Shown in pieces: positions 23,617 through 32,688 of a stretch of DNA of 64,000 nucleotides. Positions within the stretch are counted from its first letter, which is position 1, and each line of letters opens with the position of its first letter. Source of the DNA: Dokdonia sp. PRO95 (lineage in GTDB: Bacteria; Bacteroidota; Bacteroidia; Flavobacteriales; Flavobacteriaceae). Below the pieces are notes generated by a model. That model was not told where the DNA came from, searched no databases, and worked only from the letters and a program-made list of their open reading frames with translations. The DNA is taken from NCBI RefSeq assembly GCF_000355805.1, contig NZ_CM001837.1:137434-201433 (forward strand), in the 5' to 3' direction. The position numbers and the translations under genes are program-made.

Positions 23617-25466
23617 TACTGCTTTAATTTAAATGAGACCTTCGTTCCTGCGGGGTTCTTCTGTTCATCAAAGAGATCTTCAATTATAAATGATTTCTCC
23701 TCCCCCATTTTTCTCATTTTTAAACGTTCTTTAAAAATAGCGGTTGCGTGTAATTCTTCGGTCACTTTTTCTTGCTTTGCTTTTGCAGATCTTCCTACTC
23801 CATTATCTACAATAACAAATAATAGCTGCTTTGCCTCTTTTTCTATCTTAATCTCTAGCGCTCCTCCTTCTTTTCTTTCTTTGAGCCCGTATTCGATAGC
23901 ATTTTCAACAAAAGGTTGCAACATCATAGGTGGCACTTTAACCTCTTTAGGATTGATGTCTGGATCATGATGAATTACATAGGTAAATGCATTATTAAAA
24001 CGAAGTTGCTGGGTTTCTATATAATTAGAAATCATGGCTATCTCTTTATCTAAAGTGATAGACTCCTTCCTTACGTAATCAAAGTTTTGCCTGATGAGCT
24101 TTGAGAATTTTGCAATATAATTAGATGACTTTATAGCATTCCCCTCTAGTGTGATATTTTGAATTGCTGCTAGTGTATTAAATATAAAGTGTGGATTCAT
24201 TTGCGCACGCAGTAAGCTTTGCTCTAGTGTTGTAGCTTTATTTGCTGCTCTTAACTTTGCGCTATAAACGTAAAAACCAATTGCCACAAGGAGTGCAAGA
24301 AATAACAATACGATACTTATTAATAGCCATTTATTTCGAGTATTAATCTCCTGTTGATGTTCAATTTCTGTTTCTTTCTTCTTTATTTCATAATTGACAT
24401 TTGCAAACTCTAAAAGATTGTCCTGCTCTAACCTACTTACATCTAGCTGCAGGCTATCTCTAATTATTTGATTATTTAAAGCTTGTGCATAATCACCATA
24501 AAAAAGCGAAACCGCCACCAGCCTGTCTCTCACATTTATCTCTTCCTTCGCATCCTTATTGGATTGATAAATGCGAAGCGCCTTATCATAATTAACGCGA
24601 GCAGAATCAATTTCTGAGGTCAATAAAAATAAATTACCCAGCCCTTTATATGGTGCTGCATTTACGACATTAATATTCTTATTTAACCTGATTGCCCCTC
24701 TTAAAAATTGTTCTGCATTCTCATATTTTCCAGCCTCTATATATGTGTATCCTATATTATTGAGCACACTTACTAATATCTTGGGGTCACCCTTAGACTG
24801 ACTCAGATTCATAGCTTCGGAGTAGCTATTTAATGCCTTGTTATATTCTTTTAACTCTAGATATATACTCGCTTTATTATTCTTTATCGCTATAATAGAA
24901 AGCGTGTCTGCTTGTTTGGTATATAAACTATCTGTAGCTTCTATATAAGACAACGCCTTCTCATAATCTTTTAACTGGTAATGCAGTTTAAATAATTGAT
25001 TATAAGCCTTCCCTTCTATACGAGTATTATCAATAAGTTTAGATAAATGCAACGCCTTTAGTGCATATGCTTGAGAACCTTCTACGTCACCCATATGTAA
25101 CGAAGCGCCACTTAACGTGATTAAGGCGCGACCTTCATTATAACTATCATTTAAGTTTGCAAAAAGCTCATAGCTTTCCAGCTGAGTATTAAATGCTTCC
25201 TCATAATGATAACTTACATATTGAGCTTCTCCTTTTTGAAACAAAAGTAATGCTCGTTCTCGCACACTAAGATCTTCGTGGTCGTTCAGCACGCTATCTA
25301 GTATCACAATAGATTGCTCTGGTTGTAATTGTACCAGACTATCCATATTAGCAAGCTTATTTTCAATACTTGGACGAATTGAATTTTCCTTTGTACAAGC
25401 AGAAAAAAGAAGTAATAAGCAAATACTAAAACTCCATCTTTTCAGCGTTTTAATTGTTGTCATCAT
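23616..25466 (-). CDS. TPR sensor histidine kinase of the LytS/YehU type
   Basis: 616 residues from the ATG at 25466. A basic N-terminus and hydrophobic core end in a lipobox-like LFSAC (Cys24), so the sensor may be exported and lipid-anchored. About 350 residues of tetratricopeptide repeats (for example YEKALSYIEATDSLY, YNKALNSYSEAMNLS and YENAEQFLRGAIRL) form the extracytoplasmic sensor, followed by a membrane segment (about 380-404). The HisKA_6-type kinase module has MNPHFIFNTL (His426) and a catalytic domain with QPFVENAIEYGLK (Asn522) and DNGVG. A TTG 13 codons earlier is possible but would bury the signal peptide. The partner is the adjacent LytTR regulator. Confidence 0.9.
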   Translation of the reverse strand: MMTTIKTLKRWSFSICLLLLFSACTKENSIRPSIENKLANMDSLVQLQPEQSIVILDSVLNDHEDLSVRERALLLFQKGEAQYVSYHYEEAFNTQLESYELFANLNDSYNEGRALITLSGASLHMGDVEGSQAYALKALHLSKLIDNTRIEGKAYNQLFKLHYQLKDYEKALSYIEATDSLYTKQADTLSIIAIKNNKASIYLELKEYNKALNSYSEAMNLSQSKGDPKILVSVLNNIGYTYIEAGKYENAEQFLRGAIRLNKNINVVNAAPYKGLGNLFLLTSEIDSARVNYDKALRIYQSNKDAKEEINVRDRLVAVSLFYGDYAQALNNQIIRDSLQLDVSRLEQDNLLEFANVNYEIKKKETEIEHQQEINTRNKWLLISIVLLFLALLVAIGFYVYSAKLRAANKATTLEQSLLRAQMNPHFIFNTLAAIQNITLEGNAIKSSNYIAKFSKLIRQNFDYVRKESITLDKEIAMISNYIETQQLRFNNAFTYVIHHDPDINPKEVKVPPMMLQPFVENAIEYGLKERKEGGALEIKIEKEAKQLLFVIVDNGVGRSAKAKQEKVTEELHATAIFKERLKMRKMGEEKSFIIEDLFDEQKNPAGTKVSFKLKQ

Positions 25467-25654
25467 AAATAAAAATCTGGATATTGATTTCGTGTAGTAG
25501 TGCAAAGAAGTAATTGTTTTGAATAAATAAGATTGCTATAATTTTCAGAAACAATCATGAGCTCAACAAATATAACCTTATGATGTAATCTATTAAAGAT
25601 TATTAGAATGTCATCTGATATTATGACCCACAATTTAAGCACTAGAATTTATTA

Positions 25655-25670
25655 CGCTTTCGCGAAAGCG
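25655..25670. repeat. TTTCGCGAAA palindrome, two-armed form
   Basis: Core with TTACGC on the left and GCGCAA on the right. Intergenic, in the divergent region upstream of the ankyrin-repeat gene. Confidence 0.9.
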
Positions 25671-25745
25671 CAACTCGACTTCTCAACTAAGCATAAGTAA
25701 TTTATCTAGCAAATATTATATCTTTAAGCTACCAATCAAAACTAA

Positions 25746-26780
25746 ATGAGCCTAAAAATCACCTTAGAATACATCGCAGAAACTGAATTTTTCAATGAAA
25801 AACCTCTAAAATTCAACGACAATTTAAAAAAAGCAATCGCTAGCGTATCTGAAGGTAATAGTGACTTGCACAACTTTATAAATGAAGATTTAGAAGAGTC
25901 GTTACTCTCATCATCTAGTATTGTTTTAAAAACAGATATATCTAATAGTAGAGTGTTTTCAGTAATTACATATACTACTAGTATAGAGCTATCCTGTTCA
26001 CAGTTAGACTCAGTTGTATCTGCCACTACAAGCCAACTATCTGATGGTTATGGTGAAGAACCCTTAGAGATTTTATTGAGCAATAGACTCTTTTCAAAAA
26101 AGAAAATATACATAGGCCTACTTCAAATGTCACTGCAGTATCCTTATAAAATTGAGACTAATTATAACGACAGTATAAATACCATATATCAGCAAGTAGA
26201 TTGCCCTCTAGCGCTTTTAGAAGCTGTAGACCAAGGCGACCTAGAACTTGTCATTTCCTTACTAAAATTTGAAGAGGCAGTAAATTGCACCACTGCAGAG
26301 GGTGACTCTTTACTCATATATGCTATCACAAAAAAACAAGAGGAAATCGCTTTATATTTAATAGAAAATGGTGCAGATATCTCAAATATAGATGTGCTAT
26401 TTATGCACACCGTATACGTGGGTTCTATAAAGTTGAGTCAGTTTTTACTAGAAAATGGCGCCGTTATAAACAAACCGTTACTCAATGAAATGCCCGCACT
26501 ACTATGGGCCGTAAACAATATTGAGATGGCTAAGTTTTTGATACAAAGAGGCGCAGATGTAAACACACAAAACGACTACCAGAGATCTGCATTGAGCTTA
26601 TCAAGCAATCCGGATGTGGTTGCATTATTACTAGAAAATGGTGCAAACCCAAACCATATCTCAGAAGAAGATAAAACTCCACTTGATTATTTAAAAGAAG
26701 ATTTAAGCTATACCGATGACGCAAGGCTCTCTGTAAATTATAAGAAAATTATTGCCCTACTAAAAGCCCACAATAAATAA
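25746..26780 (+). CDS. Ankyrin-repeat protein
   Basis: A 344-residue cytosolic protein. The N-terminal 150 residues are a region I cannot assign. From about 155 to 340 come five to six ankyrin repeats, with signatures such as ALLEAVDQGDLELVISLL, ALYLIENGADISN, MAKFLIQRGADVNTQND and VVALLLENGANPNHIS. Ankyrin repeats mediate protein-protein contacts, so a regulatory or adaptor role is plausible. A perfect palindrome copy lies 22 bases after its stop. The repeat assignment is secure, the partner unknown. Confidence 0.8.
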   Translation: MSLKITLEYIAETEFFNEKPLKFNDNLKKAIASVSEGNSDLHNFINEDLEESLLSSSSIVLKTDISNSRVFSVITYTTSIELSCSQLDSVVSATTSQLSDGYGEEPLEILLSNRLFSKKKIYIGLLQMSLQYPYKIETNYNDSINTIYQQVDCPLALLEAVDQGDLELVISLLKFEEAVNCTTAEGDSLLIYAITKKQEEIALYLIENGADISNIDVLFMHTVYVGSIKLSQFLLENGAVINKPLLNEMPALLWAVNNIEMAKFLIQRGADVNTQNDYQRSALSLSSNPDVVALLLENGANPNHISEEDKTPLDYLKEDLSYTDDARLSVNYKKIIALLKAHNK

Positions 26781-26801
26781 GCAAAGTTTTAAATCAAAAT
26801 G

Positions 26802-26823
26802 TTACGCTTTCGCGAAAGCGTAA
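26802..26823. repeat. TTTCGCGAAA palindrome, perfect 22-base form
   Basis: A perfect 22-base palindrome: core flanked by TTACGC and GCGTAA. It lies 22 bases after the ankyrin-repeat gene's stop, just ahead of the TetR operator. Confidence 0.95.
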
Positions 26824-26840
26824 TTCAAAACAAAAAATAG

Positions 26841-26854
26841 ACAGACCTGTCTGT
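26841..26854. promoter_or_regulatory. TetR operator in the tetR-like promoter
   Basis: Inverted repeat ACAGAC-CT-GTCTGT, 42 to 29 bases upstream of the regulator's ATG. The same ACAGAC/GTCTGT arms occur upstream of the SDR gene, as expected for an autoregulated TetR-family repressor. A TATATTTG box at 26871-26878 is a possible -7 element. Confidence 0.75.
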
Positions 26855-26882
26855 TTTAAATATTTTACTCTATATTTGCCGT

Positions 26883-27446
26883 ATGAAACACGCCGTAGTA
26901 AAAAGTAGAATTATAGAAACCGCCTCAAACTTATTTTATAAGAACGGTTATAATACTACAGGTATCAATCAGATTATTGCTGAAGCTGGTATTGCAAAGG
27001 CGACCCTCTATAATCATTTTAAATCTAAGGAGGAAATTTGTCTAGCATATCTCAAACACAAAAACATAAGCTTTCTTAAAGATTTTGAAGCATTTACCAC
27101 TTCAAAAACAAAGGGAAAAGAACAACTCCTCGCTATTTTTGACTTCTTAACGTTATTCTTTAAACAGAAGGATTTTAATGGATGCTGGTGTATAAAAACA
27201 GTAGCAGAAATACCAAAAGACAATACGCTCATAAGAAACGAAATCCAATTACAGAAAAACACCTTCATTGATCTTATCACAAAACTAGTAGCGACCAACT
27301 TAGATGAAAAAGATGAGGCACAAACAGCCTCTCTTGCTAGACAAATCTATTTACTTTATGAGAGCGCTGTAGGAGAAAGTCACCTGCACCAACAAGACTG
27401 GCCTATCTTAGAGTCAAAAAATATTTGTGAAAGACTGATTGCCTAA
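26883..27446 (+). CDS. TetR/AcrR family transcriptional regulator
   Basis: A 187-residue repressor. The N-terminal helix-turn-helix (about residues 8-52) shows RIIETASNLFYKNGYNTTG and a recognition helix with AKATLYNHFKSKEEI, the TetR consensus. The C-terminal ligand domain has a central KDFNGCWCIK segment with two Cys, which may act as a sensor. Matching inverted repeats stand upstream of this gene and of the SDR gene that follows 62 bases later, so it most likely represses itself and the SDR. The ligand is unknown. Confidence 0.93.
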   Translation: MKHAVVKSRIIETASNLFYKNGYNTTGINQIIAEAGIAKATLYNHFKSKEEICLAYLKHKNISFLKDFEAFTTSKTKGKEQLLAIFDFLTLFFKQKDFNGCWCIKTVAEIPKDNTLIRNEIQLQKNTFIDLITKLVATNLDEKDEAQTASLARQIYLLYESAVGESHLHQQDWPILESKNICERLIA

Positions 27447-27464
27447 AAAAATTTGAATACTAAA

Positions 27465-27482
27465 AGACAGACTTGTCTGTCT
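27465..27482. promoter_or_regulatory. TetR operator in the SDR promoter
   Basis: Inverted repeat AGACAGAC-TT-GTCTGTCT, 44 to 27 bases before the SDR start codon. It shares the ACAGAC/GTCTGT arms with the operator at 26841 and extends them by two matched bases on each side. Confidence 0.8.
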
Positions 27483-27508
27483 ATATTTAATAATTAAATA
27501 ATTGAACT

Positions 27509-28255
27509 ATGAAAGAATTTCAAAACAAAGTAGCCTTAGTAATAGGTGGAACAAGCGGTATCGGCAATGCGACTACAAACACTTTACTAGAAGGTGGTGC
27601 AACGGTACACGTGGTAGGTAGAAACACAGATAAAATAAGTGATGCTCCTAACCTTATCAAACACACCGTGAATATCTCAAACACACAAGAAGTAGATGGT
27701 TTAGTTGCTAAAATCAGCGAGCTAGAAAACTTAGATTATCTTGTAAATGCTTCTGGAATCTTTGGCCCTAAGCCATTTTTAGATCACACTATGGAAGATT
27801 ATAACTCTTACCAAGATCTTAATAGAGGTTTCTTTTTTATCACGCAGAGTGCTGCAAAGAAAATGAAAGCTACTCAAGGTGGTTCTATTGTAAATGTAGG
27901 ATCTATGTGGGCTAAGCAAGCAGTAAAGGCAACTCCATCTTCTGCATATTCTATGCAAAAAGCAGGATTACACTCCCTCACGCAACACCTAGCAATGGAA
28001 CTTGCAGATGATAACATACGTGTAAATGCAGTATCGCCTGCGCTAGTAAATACCCCTGTTTATAATAATGTTTTTGGCGGTGAAGAAGAAGCTCAAAAAG
28101 CGCTCGTTGGTTTTAACGCTTTTCACCCAATAGGACGTTTTGGTGAGGCTCAAGACATCGCAAATAGTATTACATTTTTACTCTCTGACAAAGCAGCCTG
28201 GGTAACAGGTGCAATATGGGATACAGATGGCGGTGTAATGGCTGGAAGAAATTAA
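27509..28255 (+). CDS. Short-chain dehydrogenase/reductase
   Basis: A 248-residue classical SDR oxidoreductase with a Rossmann fold. The cofactor motif GGTSGIG (13-19), the Asn-Ala-Ser-Gly element (NASG), catalytic Ser132, and Tyr147-x-x-x-Lys151 (YSMQK) are all in place. The Arg after the second strand (GRNTDK) suggests NADP(H) preference, which is inference. It is probably under control of the adjacent TetR regulator; such pairs often handle reactive carbonyls or xenobiotics. The substrate is unknown. A terminator follows 19 bases after its stop. Confidence 0.92.
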   Translation: MKEFQNKVALVIGGTSGIGNATTNTLLEGGATVHVVGRNTDKISDAPNLIKHTVNISNTQEVDGLVAKISELENLDYLVNASGIFGPKPFLDHTMEDYNSYQDLNRGFFFITQSAAKKMKATQGGSIVNVGSMWAKQAVKATPSSAYSMQKAGLHSLTQHLAMELADDNIRVNAVSPALVNTPVYNNVFGGEEEAQKALVGFNAFHPIGRFGEAQDIANSITFLLSDKAAWVTGAIWDTDGGVMAGRN

Positions 28256-28274
28256 AAAGCACACATATTCACTC

Positions 28275-28311
28275 AAAGCCATAGCTCGTATTGTACGAGC
28301 TATGGCTTTTA
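28275..28311 (+). terminator. Terminator of the tetR-SDR unit
   Basis: A stem of about 16 base pairs (AAAGCCATAGCTCGTA and its complement) with a 3-base loop, ending in TTTTATTG. Ends the SDR transcript. Confidence 0.9.
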
Positions 28312-28511
28312 TTGTTTATGAGCACTATGTGTTTTTAAATGAATATTTCTCTTTTTCCACCTCTTTGCGGAAATCCGTAGCGAGATTTTAAAAAGAGTTT
28401 GTAGTTTCGTTTTGAGAAGCTACTAAACATTAAAAAAAATTACGACTGTATTGTTTTACGCTTTCTCAAAAGTTTAAATTAAGACATTACTAAACATCAA
28501 CTAATCAATAA

Positions 28512-29159
28512 ATGGACAGAAGAAAACTCAAATCAGTAATAGATCAAAAAAGAGAAAGAAATAAACACTTAAATGTTCAAATCAATTACTTACAAATAGT
28601 TGAAGAAGAGCTATCATATAATAAATTCGTACGCTTTTTTAGCACCACATACCTCATTATCAAACGATTTATATTAGTTACAGCATCATTATTTTTAATA
28701 ATTGCTGGACTTGTTACTTATATCAATCCAGATTGGATATATGAAAACACAAATGTTGATGAATTTTTAATAGCCGATACAGAGAAATATTATAAGGATG
28801 TAGCTGGTGAAACATTTAAAGATTCCTTAATTAATCTGTCGACTAGTAATTCAGAAATAACACCCAATTCTATATTTGAAAGTTTAGAATATGGATTCAA
28901 TAAAGCTATTGAAAATGAAGTGCATGAGATAATTGTTAGTTTTGGAATTCTTTCAATCTTTATAGGATTTTTATTGCTGTATATCTCTAGATTGACTAAA
29001 AAACTACGTGCACGAAATAAACAAATCGCAATAGCCGAGGAGAAAACATCAACAGTTTTAAATGAATTTAAAAACATTTTCAACTCTGAAGAATGTGAAT
29101 TACAAAATCTCGAAGATATTTATGACCATAACATAGTAGGTGAACAACAACGGAACTAG
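28512..29159 (+). CDS. Membrane protein with two transmembrane segments
   Basis: 215 residues. A basic, coiled-coil-like N-terminus (about 1-45) precedes a membrane segment (about 55-77, FILVTASLFLIIAGLVTYI), a 65-residue extracytoplasmic loop, a second membrane segment (about 143-162, IIVSFGILSIFIGFLLLYI) and a C-terminal coiled coil. I recognise no family. The gene is AT-rich relative to its neighbours. A degenerate relative of the palindrome (ACGCTTTCTCAAAAG, near 28458) lies just upstream. Confidence 0.65.
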   Translation: MDRRKLKSVIDQKRERNKHLNVQINYLQIVEEELSYNKFVRFFSTTYLIIKRFILVTASLFLIIAGLVTYINPDWIYENTNVDEFLIADTEKYYKDVAGETFKDSLINLSTSNSEITPNSIFESLEYGFNKAIENEVHEIIVSFGILSIFIGFLLLYISRLTKKLRARNKQIAIAEEKTSTVLNEFKNIFNSEECELQNLEDIYDHNIVGEQQRN

Positions 29160-29192
29160 AAAAACATCCCATTATCATCAACCCCAATTCCC

Positions 29193-29208
29193 TATTTTCG
29201 CGAAAGCA
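29193..29208. repeat. TTTCGCGAAA palindrome, one-armed form
   Basis: Core with a shortened GCATA right arm and AT on the left, 34 bases after the membrane-protein gene. Confidence 0.9.
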
Positions 29209-29247
29209 TAACTAATTATTATAAAAATAAATCACTTCATCTCATTA

Positions 29248-29748
29248 ATGAAACATTCCCTAAAAGCAGCATTTCTACTAATAGCCTTATTTGTATTTCA
29301 CTCTGCGGTTGCACAAGAAAATTTTAAAAAAACAACACTAGTCAAGAACATCTTCTCTGCATTGAAAAACCAAGATGACACAAAGATCATAGAAAGTCTG
29401 GCTAATGAAGAGGAGATCTTATACCTCATCCCTATTATGCAAGCAAGTTCTAGCGAAAACATACCTGAAGTAGCAACCATAATAGCCAACTTTAAAACAG
29501 AAGCAGCCAAGGATTTTAAAGAAGTACTGAGAAAGGGATCGGCCTTTAATGTGCAATGGGAAGACATTAAGTTACAGACGGTTCGTTATGAACCTCAAGA
29601 TAATAATAAGATTGCTGCTATTGAGAAGGGACATATCATTCTAGTATGCAGTAGCAATGACGTTGACTTTGAAGTTATTTTAAGAAAATCTATCAAAATA
29701 AAAGACCACTGGCGATTAATGGATAGAATGAAGTTTAGACTGCTGTAA
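29248..29748 (+). CDS. Small exported protein of unknown function
   Basis: 166 residues with a classical Sec signal peptide (cleavage near AVAQE, about residue 23). The mature part is helix-rich at first, then ends in strands (IAAIEKGHIILVCSSNDVDFEVILRKSIKIKDHWRLMD), a pattern seen in NTF2-like domains; this is inference. No enzymatic motif. Palindrome copies lie on both sides, and the next gene is unrelated. Confidence 0.65.
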   Translation: MKHSLKAAFLLIALFVFHSAVAQENFKKTTLVKNIFSALKNQDDTKIIESLANEEEILYLIPIMQASSSENIPEVATIIANFKTEAAKDFKEVLRKGSAFNVQWEDIKLQTVRYEPQDNNKIAAIEKGHIILVCSSNDVDFEVILRKSIKIKDHWRLMDRMKFRLL

Positions 29749-29785
29749 TTACATAAATGCCTTAACAAAGATTTAATCGAAATCC

Positions 29786-29801
29786 TATTTTCGCGAAAGC
29801 G
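29786..29801. repeat. TTTCGCGAAA palindrome, one-armed form
   Basis: Core with GCGTAA on the right and AT on the left, 38 bases after the small exported-protein gene. Confidence 0.9.
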
Positions 29802-29840
29802 TAATTATCTATCTTTATCTAGCACTTTAAAAACAAGCAT

Positions 29841-30122
29841 ATGAAACTTACAGACGATCAAATCAACAATAGACTAGAAGATTTTCCAGACTGGGAGTAT
29901 GACGATAACGCGATACACACCACGATAGAGTTTGAGAACTTCCGCGAGGTGTTTGCAACCATGACGCGCATTGCCTTTGAGTGTGAGAAAATGGATCACC
30001 ACCCTACCTGGACAAACACGTATAATGAGCTAGAAATCTCTCTTAACACACACGATGCAGATGGTGTTACAGAAAAGGATTTTGACCTTGCAGCGGCTAT
30101 AGATGATATTTTAGGCGCATAA
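29841..30122 (+). CDS. phhB: Pterin-4a-carbinolamine dehydratase
   Basis: A 93-residue PCD/DCoH protein that dehydrates 4a-hydroxytetrahydrobiopterin, recycling the pterin cofactor of aromatic amino acid hydroxylases. The motif EKMDHHPTWTNTYNEL carries the conserved HHP and the following pattern, and HDADGVTEKDFDLAAAIDD matches the C-terminus. The length is typical. No phenylalanine hydroxylase gene is visible in this window. A terminator follows. Confidence 0.93.
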   Translation: MKLTDDQINNRLEDFPDWEYDDNAIHTTIEFENFREVFATMTRIAFECEKMDHHPTWTNTYNELEISLNTHDADGVTEKDFDLAAAIDDILGA

Positions 30123-30166
30123 AGGACTATAAATTTTAAAGAAATCAACCGATTTCATATTTTTAC

Positions 30167-30200
30167 CGCGGTCAATACTATTTGTATTGATCGCGTTTTT
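30167..30200 (+). terminator. phhB terminator
   Basis: A stem of 12 base pairs (CGCGGTCAATAC with GTATTGATCGCG, one G-U pair) around a 5-base loop, directly followed by TTTTT. It sits 44 bases past the phhB stop. Confidence 0.85.
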
Positions 30201-30262
30201 AATTACACTATTATTAAAAAAGAGATTTTTGCTTACGCGAAAATATCTATTACTATATATAC

Positions 30263-30991
30263 ATGGGAAGAGCATTTGAGTTTAGAAAAGCACGTAAAAT
30301 GAAGCGCTGGAGCGCTATGTCTAAAGCATTTACACGCATAGGTAAGGATATTGTAATGGCCGTTAAAGAAGGTGGTCCAGATCCAGACTCAAACTCAAGA
30401 CTGCGTGCGGTAATACAGAATGCTAAGGCGGTAAACATGCCTAAGGACAATGTAGAACGCGCTATTAAAAGAGCCTCAGATAAGAGCCAAGGCGACTACA
30501 AGGAAGTAATCTTTGAAGGATATGCACAACACGGTATCGCCATACTTGTAGAAACTGCTACAGATAACAATACACGTACGGTAGCAAACGTGAGAGCAGC
30601 TTTTAATAAATGTGACGGTAACCTAGGTACTTCTGGGTCTGTAGTATTTATGTTTGATCACACTTGTACTTTCCGCGTAAATGCAGAAGGACAGGATGTA
30701 GAAGAGATAGAACTTGAGTTTATAGATTTTGGTGCCGAAGAAGTTTTTGAAGACGAAGACGGGATACATATCTACGCCCCTTTTGAAAGCTACGGAGCGA
30801 TACAAAGCGCCCTTGAAGAAAAAGGAATTGAAATCTTAGAATCTGGTTTTGACCGTATACCTCAAGTGACTAAACAACTTACTCCAGAAGAAGAGGCAGA
30901 TGTAAACAAGCTTATCGATAAGCTGGATGAAGATGATGATGTGCAGAATGTGTTCTCTACTATGCAAGCAAGCACAGAGGAAGAAGAGTAA
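30263..30991 (+). CDS. YebC/PmpR family regulatory protein
   Basis: A 242-residue member of the YebC (TACO1) family, reported as a DNA-binding regulator in some bacteria and, more recently, as a translation factor for proline stretches. The signature opening MGRAFEFRKARKMKRW, SDPDSNSRLR-like GGPDPDSNSRLRAVIQNAK, and GYAQHGIAILVETATDN are present, and the acidic C-terminus is typical. The start fits the family. Terminator at 31005. A possible one-base variant of the palindrome core (TTACGCGAAA, 30233-30242) lies upstream. Confidence 0.95.
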   Translation: MGRAFEFRKARKMKRWSAMSKAFTRIGKDIVMAVKEGGPDPDSNSRLRAVIQNAKAVNMPKDNVERAIKRASDKSQGDYKEVIFEGYAQHGIAILVETATDNNTRTVANVRAAFNKCDGNLGTSGSVVFMFDHTCTFRVNAEGQDVEEIELEFIDFGAEEVFEDEDGIHIYAPFESYGAIQSALEEKGIEILESGFDRIPQVTKQLTPEEEADVNKLIDKLDEDDDVQNVFSTMQASTEEEE

Positions 30992-31004
30992 AAGATATAA
31001 CACA

Positions 31005-31042
31005 TAAAAAAATCCCTCAAGATTTCTCTTGAGGGATTTTTT
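31005..31042. terminator. Bidirectional terminator
   Basis: A stem of 11 base pairs (ATCCCTCAAGA/TCTTGAGGGAT) with a 4-base loop, flanked by A- and T-runs. It serves the YebC-family gene on the plus strand and the lipoprotein gene on the minus strand. Confidence 0.9.
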
Positions 31043-31060
31043 TATGGATTTATGAGACTA

Positions 31061-32089
31061 CTACTCCTGGTATAAATACAAAGATGAAGCGCCTTCTAAT
31101 TCGTTGTTTACAGTTGGAGTAAGATCTCCTCCAGCTTCTACATTTGCAAATGCAAGTACTCTACCACCTGCGTTTGCTCTCTCAGCAATATATACAACGT
31201 CATTTGCTGCATCATACTCTGCTGCTACTGGATTACCTAAAAAGGTAGCTGCTCCAGCTACACGTACTTGGTTTCCTGCTACTGCAAGAGTTTCTCCATT
31301 TGCTACTGCAGCAAATTTAGATTCAAAGTTTGAGATCACGTGAAAACCACCATCTGTATCTGATGCTGCATCTCCTACATCTGTAAGAATCATTGTACCA
31401 TTGCTCTCTGCAATACCGTGTGTTCTTACAATACCTTCTATAGTAATTCTCTTAGTAGGTGTGATTGCCGCATCTGCTGTATTTGTAGCTGTAAAGTTTG
31501 CAAATACTGCTACGTCAGATGTTTTATCTACTACAGCATAGAGGTTATCTCCTACAAATTCAATTCCCCATAAGGCAAAATCAGTAGTTACTGTGTTTCT
31601 TAGAGTAAATTCGCCATTTGTTTTCTGGAAAATAAATATTCTACCGTCTGCAGTGTCTGGGTTTCCATCTACGTCTGCGTTATCTGCAACAACATAAAGA
31701 TCACCATTAACAGCAAGGTCACGTGGACTTACTAAGACTGCATTACTACTTAAAGTGGCAGTAAGATTAATACCCGCAGTAGAAAGAAGCACGTTTCCGT
31801 AAGCATTTAATTGTAATCCTGATCTAGATGCTTGAGTTACCTCATCACTAGAACCGTCATAATAAATACCCTCTGCATCTGTAGAAACAGTTCCAAAGCT
31901 AGCAGCTGTAATATTTGATGTGTCTCTCACATCATACACTGTTACATCACCATCACTATTACTTGATGCATAAAGTTCTGCACGTGAATCTGCAGTTACG
32001 ACAGTTGATCCTCCTTCATCATCAGTTGAACAGCTAGCAGCTACTAATGCTGCTCCTAATAGTAATCCACAAATTTTTAATGATTTCAT
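31061..32089 (-). CDS. Lipoprotein with a beta-propeller-like repeat
   Basis: 342 residues. A lipoprotein signal ends at ASC, followed by the acidic STDDEGG stretch that marks surface-exposed lipoproteins in Bacteroidota. The mature part carries repeated strands such as ELYASSNSDGDVTVYDVRD, YVVADNADVDGNPD and YAVVDKTSDVAVFANF, suggestive of a beta-propeller. It is Ala-rich and seems adapted to the outside of the cell. I cannot name a family. A 599-base gap lies between this gene and divergent speA. Confidence 0.7.
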   Translation of the reverse strand: MKSLKICGLLLGAALVAASCSTDDEGGSTVVTADSRAELYASSNSDGDVTVYDVRDTSNITAASFGTVSTDAEGIYYDGSSDEVTQASRSGLQLNAYGNVLLSTAGINLTATLSSNAVLVSPRDLAVNGDLYVVADNADVDGNPDTADGRIFIFQKTNGEFTLRNTVTTDFALWGIEFVGDNLYAVVDKTSDVAVFANFTATNTADAAITPTKRITIEGIVRTHGIAESNGTMILTDVGDAASDTDGGFHVISNFESKFAAVANGETLAVAGNQVRVAGAATFLGNPVAAEYDAANDVVYIAERANAGGRVLAFANVEAGGDLTPTVNNELEGASSLYLYQE

Positions 32090-32688
32090 AAACGTAATTT
32101 TAAGTTAAATTGATTATTGTTTGGGATATGTACGCTGAAAAGGGTTTGAAAGGTTTTCTAAAAAGATAAGATTAACACAGTTTAACGATTAACACCCCTG
32201 CTGTGATACTTCTTGAAAGACTATAATTTCTTTATCTAAGGAGTTATTATACGGCAGTGGATAGCTCATAATCAAAAAATTACACGCCATTTTTGTTTGT
32301 CAAAAAATACACACCAAACTTTTAAAAGTTAAATATTTGTTAATTACTTGACAAGCTATTTCACCAATTGAAATTTGAGTTTATGTTTGCCGCGCAAAAT
32401 AAGTTTGATCAATCAAGCTTATTGCCTACTCTTAATGAAAAACAATTTCATATTCGGGCTTAGGATGATTACAAGATTTAATCCAACAGCTGCTCAAAGA
32501 TTTGAGAACCGAGTATTCTGGCCGTCTTGTACCATCAATATCGCTCTAAAGCGTCTAGAGGAATTTGCATTCTCTCCATTTACCGTTTTTATTTTCCGTA
32601 TCTGAGGTTCATAGACTTAACCATTTCTTAAAGGGGATACCTTCCCTATTTCTATACCTTTTTTACCTTTCATTTTTAAAATAAACCA
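32090..32688. other. Divergent intergenic region upstream of speA
   Basis: 599 bases without a confident gene. On the plus strand a TATGTTTG box at 32382-32389 could be the speA -7 element, though no good -33 TTG stands at the usual distance. The next 290 bases could form a long leader. It contains a 56-codon ATG frame (32435-32605) whose product is Arg-containing; it might be an arginine-sensing leader peptide but could equally be chance. Confidence 0.4.
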
